Source: Ruegeria atlantica (GTDB taxonomy: Bacteria; Pseudomonadota; Alphaproteobacteria; Rhodobacterales; Rhodobacteraceae). Taken from it: a DNA stretch of 64,000 bases. The notes beneath the pieces were generated by a model. It did no database searches. It was not told the DNA's origin and saw nothing but the letters and a program-made list of their open reading frames with translations. Where the stretch lies: positions 124,001 to 188,000 of the forward strand of contig NZ_WQFE01000007.1 of assembly GCF_013033965.1 (NCBI RefSeq), in the 5' to 3' direction. Position 1 is the stretch's first letter, and each line of letters opens with the position of its first letter. A program made the position numbers and the translations under genes. This document shows, one piece after another, positions 59,824 to 64,000 of the stretch.

Positions 59824-61889
59824 CACGTTTCCTCCAAATCGATAATCTCGCGGCGAAACCAGTCCTTGTCTGCTTCTGCCTTGGGGCGTTCAAAATCGCG
59901 GGCGGCGCGATGGCCCGCGAAAACTGCGTCGACGATCAGTCCAGGAGACGCGGCATCGCCAATAAGTTCGAGGGTCTTCAACCCGAGCCCGCGCAAGCTA
60001 TTGAAGAGCGTTGTTTCTCGATGGCGTTCGGTAACCAGAATTGTCGAGGCACAAGGAATACCTGTTTCGCGACCGGTAAAGGCACAACCGACGCGTGCCA
60101 TGTCACCTTCAACCGCCGTCAGCACCTGATTGCAGCGAATGTCTATGCCTAGCTCGATCAGACGGGCCTGAATGCGAGGCTGCTCCAAAGTATTGACGGC
60201 GTAAGCTGAGACCAAACTCTCCGGCGTGACAAAGACCACCTGGTATCCTGCAGTCGCCAGCTTTTCGGCGATTACCCCTGCCAGATAAATGTGGTCATCA
60301 TCATAGATTATCACCGGGCCATCCGGGGGCAAAAGGCCGTTCATGATGTCGTCAGGCGTCAGCACTTTGGCGGTTTGCTCGATCTGAGGCATATGGCGTT
60401 GCGTGCTACGGCCTATGCCGTCGGTGCGCCAATGGCTGCCGGTGGCCACAAAGATGTGTTCGACGCCAAGCTCTGCCACCTGATCGCCATCAAGTCTGCT
60501 GTCAGTGAACAATTGAACGTTGCCGCGCTGCTTTAGGTCATTCAGGCGATAGTCGACGACGCGGGACCAAGCTGCGAGGCCGGGAAGTTTGCTTTCCTTC
60601 GTAACCCGCCCGCCTAATTCGGCTGACGCCTCAGCTAAGGTCACTTGATATCCTCGCCTTGCCAACTGCGTAGCGCATTCAAGACCGGCAGGGCCACCGC
60701 CAATAACCAAAGTGTCCGCGTTGCTCTTCTTCGGCGCGATGATCTCGGGGTGCCAACCGCGTCGCCATTCCTCGCCCATCGTGGGGTTTTGAGTGCAGCG
60801 GATCGGGATGCCCAAATTGTCGGATGAGACGCAGATATTGCAGCCGATGCACTCGCGGATTTCGTCAATGCGGCCCTCTTCAATCTTTTTGGGAATGAAT
60901 GGGTCCGCGATGGAAGGTCGTGCGGCTCCAATAAGGTCGACAATTCCCTTTTTGACCATCGACAGCATCATATCGGGGGACGTCAGGCGACCGACACCAA
61001 CCACAGGTTTCCGTGTGATCTGTTTGACGTGCGACAGAAACGCGTTCTGATAGCCATCCTCCGGCTGAAAGCGGGTTGTGGCACTGTCATTGGACCAGTC
61101 GGCAACGTTCACATCCCATAGGTCAGGAAGATCGGCCAAAAGCTCGACCACGGCACGGCCTTCTTCTGAAGCCTGCATGCCGTCAGCGCCCACCATCTCA
61201 TCAATGGCAAAACGGAGCGCCACAGCGCAGCTGTCACCTACAGCTTCGTGGGTGTCTTCCAGCAGTTCGCGGGTCAGGCGCGCACGATTTTCAAGCGACC
61301 CGCCATATTCATCACTACGCTGGTTCATATGCGGCAGCATGAAATGTTGCGCCAAAGTCATGTTGTGTCCGGCATAGATGTAAATGATGTCGAACCCGGC
61401 GTCTTTTGCGCGCAGGGCGGCCTCGCGGTGCCAGCGGCGGAACTCGCGAATATCAGCTTTATCCATGGCCTGCGCCTGCTTGGGATGCGTCGTGTCGACG
61501 GACATCTCGGAAGGTGCAAGAACCGGCGCGCGGGTCAGCAGGTTTTGTGCATGATTGCCATTGTGAACCAGCTGAATGGCCGCCAGCGCACCATGCGCAT
61601 GTACCGCATCCGTCATCAGCCGCAACGCGGGCACATCGCGCCCGTCCCACAGCCGCCCCTCGGCAAAAGGAGACAGGTCTGAGGTCGGGTGAATCTCGGT
61701 CTCCTGATTGGAAACCACCGCCCACCCGCCTTCGGCTTTCATCCCACGAACGGCGGCATCCGCCCGCGGTCGGACATGCCCCAGCCCCGTGCAATGCGGC
61801 ACCTGGTAAAAGCGGTTTCTGGCTGTGACTGGCCCAATCTGAACCGGTTCAAAAAGCAGAGCATATGGGTTCGCGTTCGACATGTTCAC
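59823..61889 (-). CDS. Trimethylamine-dehydrogenase-like FMN/4Fe-4S/FAD oxidoreductase
   Basis: A 688-residue enzyme with an FMN TIM barrel, a 4Fe-4S site (CIGC-x2-C, later RCTQNP) and a C-terminal ADP/FAD domain (VIGGGPAGLECATQLA). The TMADH catalytic set is present: Tyr and His in YAGH, and Asp in DWSND. But the aromatic bowl that holds trimethylamine is changed: Y60 is Glu (E63) and W355 is Asp (just after the third cluster Cys), while W264 is kept (W in ADWSND). Histamine dehydrogenase similarly has Gln and Asp there. A diamine or different methylated amine is therefore more likely than trimethylamine. GTG 61889 is used, spaced 7 nt from AGGAAAA; ATG 61883 is possible. Confidence 0.9.
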   Translation of the reverse strand: MNMSNANPYALLFEPVQIGPVTARNRFYQVPHCTGLGHVRPRADAAVRGMKAEGGWAVVSNQETEIHPTSDLSPFAEGRLWDGRDVPALRLMTDAVHAHGALAAIQLVHNGNHAQNLLTRAPVLAPSEMSVDTTHPKQAQAMDKADIREFRRWHREAALRAKDAGFDIIYIYAGHNMTLAQHFMLPHMNQRSDEYGGSLENRARLTRELLEDTHEAVGDSCAVALRFAIDEMVGADGMQASEEGRAVVELLADLPDLWDVNVADWSNDSATTRFQPEDGYQNAFLSHVKQITRKPVVGVGRLTSPDMMLSMVKKGIVDLIGAARPSIADPFIPKKIEEGRIDEIRECIGCNICVSSDNLGIPIRCTQNPTMGEEWRRGWHPEIIAPKKSNADTLVIGGGPAGLECATQLARRGYQVTLAEASAELGGRVTKESKLPGLAAWSRVVDYRLNDLKQRGNVQLFTDSRLDGDQVAELGVEHIFVATGSHWRTDGIGRSTQRHMPQIEQTAKVLTPDDIMNGLLPPDGPVIIYDDDHIYLAGVIAEKLATAGYQVVFVTPESLVSAYAVNTLEQPRIQARLIELGIDIRCNQVLTAVEGDMARVGCAFTGRETGIPCASTILVTERHRETTLFNSLRGLGLKTLELIGDAASPGLIVDAVFAGHRAARDFERPKAEADKDWFRREIIDLEET

Positions 61890-61943
61890 GCGTTTTCCTG
61901 TATTTGGGATCCGGAGCAGTAAGGCCCCGGAAATGTGGTTGTG

Positions 61944-63005
61944 TTAGAAGCCGGCTTTGATCCGTTCAAATTCTGCCAGCATTTTCGCCTCAAGCTCGGG
62001 GTTCACCGCATCAAAGAACAAGCTGCCCTCGAAGAAGCTTTTTGGATCCGAGAATCCATAGGCTTCGATGTTGGCCTGATCGGCAACTTCGAACGCTTTT
62101 GCGTTGGAATGTGGGTAACCCCAGTTGTCGATGATGTACTGACCGCTGGCAGGGTCAGTGAGCGCGTTCAACAGATCATAGACCTGATCGACCGGAGTTG
62201 TGGAAGACTTCAGATGCACGTAACCGCACGCCCACGTCGCGATGCCCTTATCGACATCACGCATCATAGCAGCTGGCACTTCGTTCCAGATTAGGTTCAG
62301 CTCTGACTGGTTCCAGGCCCAGCCCAACTCAATCTCACCACTGGTCATGGCCTGATCAAATTGACCCGCATCGGACCAGTAAAAGCGCATGTTCGGGTGG
62401 ATCGAGCGCAGGAAATCAGATGCTTCCTTGAACTGCTCGTCGCTCAGATTGGTGTAATCGTCAGCATTTCCAGTAGCCAGTGCTGCCAGGGCATATGCAG
62501 ACGACGCGGCATCCGGGATGGCGATCTTGCCAGCATAGGCCGGGTCCGCTAGCAATTGCAGCGAGATGTCATCGCCTGAGATTTTGTCGGTGCGATAGAT
62601 AAGCCCTGTGTTTCCCCACTCGAACGGCAACATATAAAGCTGACCGTCCAAAACAATTGCGTCGACTTCTTTGATCTCGGGCAACACATCGGCCCAATTG
62701 GTCAGTTTGCTTTCGTCCAGAGGTTGGATCAAATCGGCTGCGACCCATTTCCTGACCGCGTCGGAACAAGGGTGCGCTAGATCAGCCGTGAACCCCGAAC
62801 TTAGTTTCGTAAACGCTTCTTCCTGACTTCCGAAATAGGAATAGCTTGGCGCCTCATTCCCGTACTTTTCCATGTAGCTGGCAAAGAACCCGGGATCTTC
62901 ATATCCCGACCAGTCAAAAACCGTTAAATCGGTGCCACCTGCTATGGCACTTCCTGTACTTATTGCCGTCGCGCATGCGAAGGCCGCAATTCCCTGAAAT
63001 CTCAT
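61944..63005 (-). CDS. Polyamine-type ABC transporter substrate-binding protein (PotD-like)
   Basis: A 353-residue periplasmic binding protein of the spermidine/putrescine family. The signal peptide ends at about residue 22 (AIAGG), then LTVFDWSGYEDPGFF. Conserved WQxLWDP-type pocket residues seem replaced by local variants. It feeds the ATPase downstream of it on the window edge (18 bp gap; the ATPase precedes it in transcription) and lies 54 bp ahead of the TMADH-like gene. The ligand is likely the positively charged amine handled by the operon. Confidence 0.9.
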   Translation of the reverse strand: MRFQGIAAFACATAISTGSAIAGGTDLTVFDWSGYEDPGFFASYMEKYGNEAPSYSYFGSQEEAFTKLSSGFTADLAHPCSDAVRKWVAADLIQPLDESKLTNWADVLPEIKEVDAIVLDGQLYMLPFEWGNTGLIYRTDKISGDDISLQLLADPAYAGKIAIPDAASSAYALAALATGNADDYTNLSDEQFKEASDFLRSIHPNMRFYWSDAGQFDQAMTSGEIELGWAWNQSELNLIWNEVPAAMMRDVDKGIATWACGYVHLKSSTTPVDQVYDLLNALTDPASGQYIIDNWGYPHSNAKAFEVADQANIEAYGFSDPKSFFEGSLFFDAVNPELEAKMLAEFERIKAGF

Positions 63006-63022
63006 TCTATCCTCCCACTGTT

Positions 63023-64000
63023 TTACTTTTTGTCTGTACCAAGATCGATCACGCTTGCCCCCTGAAGCCCAAGCCAGACCGCGTCTCCGCGTTGGAAATC
63101 GACCGTGTGAAAATAGTTGGGAACCGATACCGAGATTGGTTTCTCGGTTCCCGCCACCTGAATGTGGTAGTGAATGTTCTCGCCATAGAAGGCGACGTTG
63201 CTAACAGTGCCCTGAACCGTTGATGGGTAATCTTCGGGCCTTTGAGCAGCAATCTCCAATTGTTCCGGGCGAATACCGATGTTCATGTCTTTAGCGCTAG
63301 TTACAACGTTGGGATTTCTCTCGATCTCAATCCGCCCGAAGGCGGCTGCATCGATCGACAACATATCGCCGGTTTCGCCCAACAACTGGGCAGGCAGTAT
63401 GTTCATTTCACCGATGAAACTGGCCACTTGCTGATCACAAGGGCGGGCATAAAGCGTGGTTGGAGTGTCCACCTGCTTGAGCCGTCCGTTGAACATCACG
63501 CCGATGCGGTCGGACATGGTCATCGCCTCATATTGGTCGTGTGTGACCATCACGAAGGTGATGCCAAGGGATTGCTGCAGGTTACGCATTTCAAACTGCA
63601 TCTGCTCGCGCAATTTCTTGTCGAGAGCGGACAAGGGCTCGTCCAGCAACAATACTTTAGGTCGCATGATCAGCGCACGGGCGAGCGCCACCCTTTGCCG
63701 CTGCCCACCCGACAACTCACTTGCGCCGCGATCCTGAAGACCTCCAAGCTCGACCATGTCCAAGGCTTCTGCCACGCGCTGGTCGATCTCGGCCTTGGGG
63801 GCCTTGCCCCGTAATCCATAGGCCACGTTGTTCCCTACGTTCAGGTGCGGGAAGATGGCGTAGCTCTGAAAGACCATGTTCGTTGGACGGTTGTTGGCCG
63901 GGACACCTTCCATATCCTGACCATCGATCAGCACGGTACCTTTGGTCGGTTCCTGGAAACCCGCGATCATCCGCAACACCGTGGTCTTGCCGCATCCCGA
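63023..64000 (-). CDS. ABC transporter ATP-binding protein (PotA-like), N-terminus outside window
   Basis: Partial gene; the visible part begins inside Walker A (SGCGKTTVL) at the right edge. Signature LSGGQRQRVALARAL, Walker B VLLLDEPLSALD and switch His in VMVTHDQ are present, followed by a C-terminal TOBE-type regulatory domain with EQLEIA. This is a polyamine/spermidine-type importer ATPase. It precedes the PotD-like binding protein and the methylated-amine enzymes, so the operon imports and then breaks down the same cation. Permease genes are expected beyond the edge. Confidence 0.9.
   Translation of the reverse strand, partial: SGCGKTTVLRMIAGFQEPTKGTVLIDGQDMEGVPANNRPTNMVFQSYAIFPHLNVGNNVAYGLRGKAPKAEIDQRVAEALDMVELGGLQDRGASELSGGQRQRVALARALIMRPKVLLLDEPLSALDKKLREQMQFEMRNLQQSLGITFVMVTHDQYEAMTMSDRIGVMFNGRLKQVDTPTTLYARPCDQQVASFIGEMNILPAQLLGETGDMLSIDAAAFGRIEIERNPNVVTSAKDMNIGIRPEQLEIAAQRPEDYPSTVQGTVSNVAFYGENIHYHIQVAGTEKPISVSVPNYFHTVDFQRGDAVWLGLQGASVIDLGTDKK

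Noticed and set aside
1..64000. CRISPR arrays, tRNA or rRNA genes
   Set aside because: No regularly spaced direct repeats with spacers and no cloverleaf or rRNA-like stretch noticed on either strand.

Overview
The window looks like a piece of an alphaproteobacterial chromosome or large replicon from the Rhodobacterales (Roseobacter group). This is inferred from gene content, not from a marker gene. The content includes an alphaproteobacterial ubiT-ubiU-ubiV cluster with an NsrR-type regulator, a cysteate lyase/sulfite exporter pair, TAXI-TRAP and polyamine-type binding proteins, dimethylglycine-dehydrogenase-like flavoproteins, non-pyrrolysine MttB homologues, and small DUF1127, DUF1289 and DUF6525 proteins. 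No rRNA, tRNA, CRISPR array or replication origin was seen.

Layout. (1) 1-6540, minus strand: a polyol/sugar operon with binding protein, ABC ATPase, permease, SorC-type regulator, aldo/keto reductase and a GlpD/EryB-like dehydrogenase cut by the window edge. (2) 6.5-8.5 kb: an IS30-type remnant and two 71-residue DUF1127 proteins. (3) 8.5-14.2 kb: an anaerobic/nitric-oxide block (nnrS, ubiV, ubiU, ubiT, a hemerythrin protein, DUF2478) with divergent nsrR. (4) 15.2-27.0 kb: a tightly coupled six-gene operon (MttB homologue, aminotransferase, two FAD/GcvT dehydrogenases, TPP enzyme, fumarate-reductase-like flavoprotein) with a divergent LysR regulator. (5) 27.5-31.6 kb: an AT-rich accessory stretch with a polytopic zinc-ribbon membrane protein, a membrane coiled-coil protein, ccdAB and IS remnants. 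(6) 31.8-37.4 kb: a hydrolase, a small secreted protein, a TAXI binding protein, and a cuyA/cuyZ-like cysteate locus with a LysR regulator. (7) 37.7-46.8 kb: a large helical-repeat protein, an HxlR/NAD-flavin/globin set, a glyoxalase-fold protein, a TIM-barrel/methylglyoxal-synthase fusion beside a broken pyridoxal-kinase-like gene, and a lone sugar-binding protein. (8) 47.1-55.2 kb: small regulator-controlled units (MarR, CobW/Rrf2, ArsR, LuxR), several with clear palindromic operators. (9) 55.7-64.0 kb: a second methylated-amine operon (aminotransferase, MttB homologue, Rieske oxygenase, trimethylamine-dehydrogenase-like flavoprotein, polyamine-type ABC transporter) running off the right edge.

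The main theme is uptake and breakdown of small nitrogen- and sulfur-containing organic solutes. Two separate operons combine an MttB-family methyltransferase with a class III aminotransferase and one-carbon-handling flavoenzymes, yet neither has a corrinoid protein within the window. Gaps between operons carry decayed mobile elements and a dispersed repeat, and three metabolic genes are pseudogenes (a PdxY-like kinase, DUF1826 and DUF6525).
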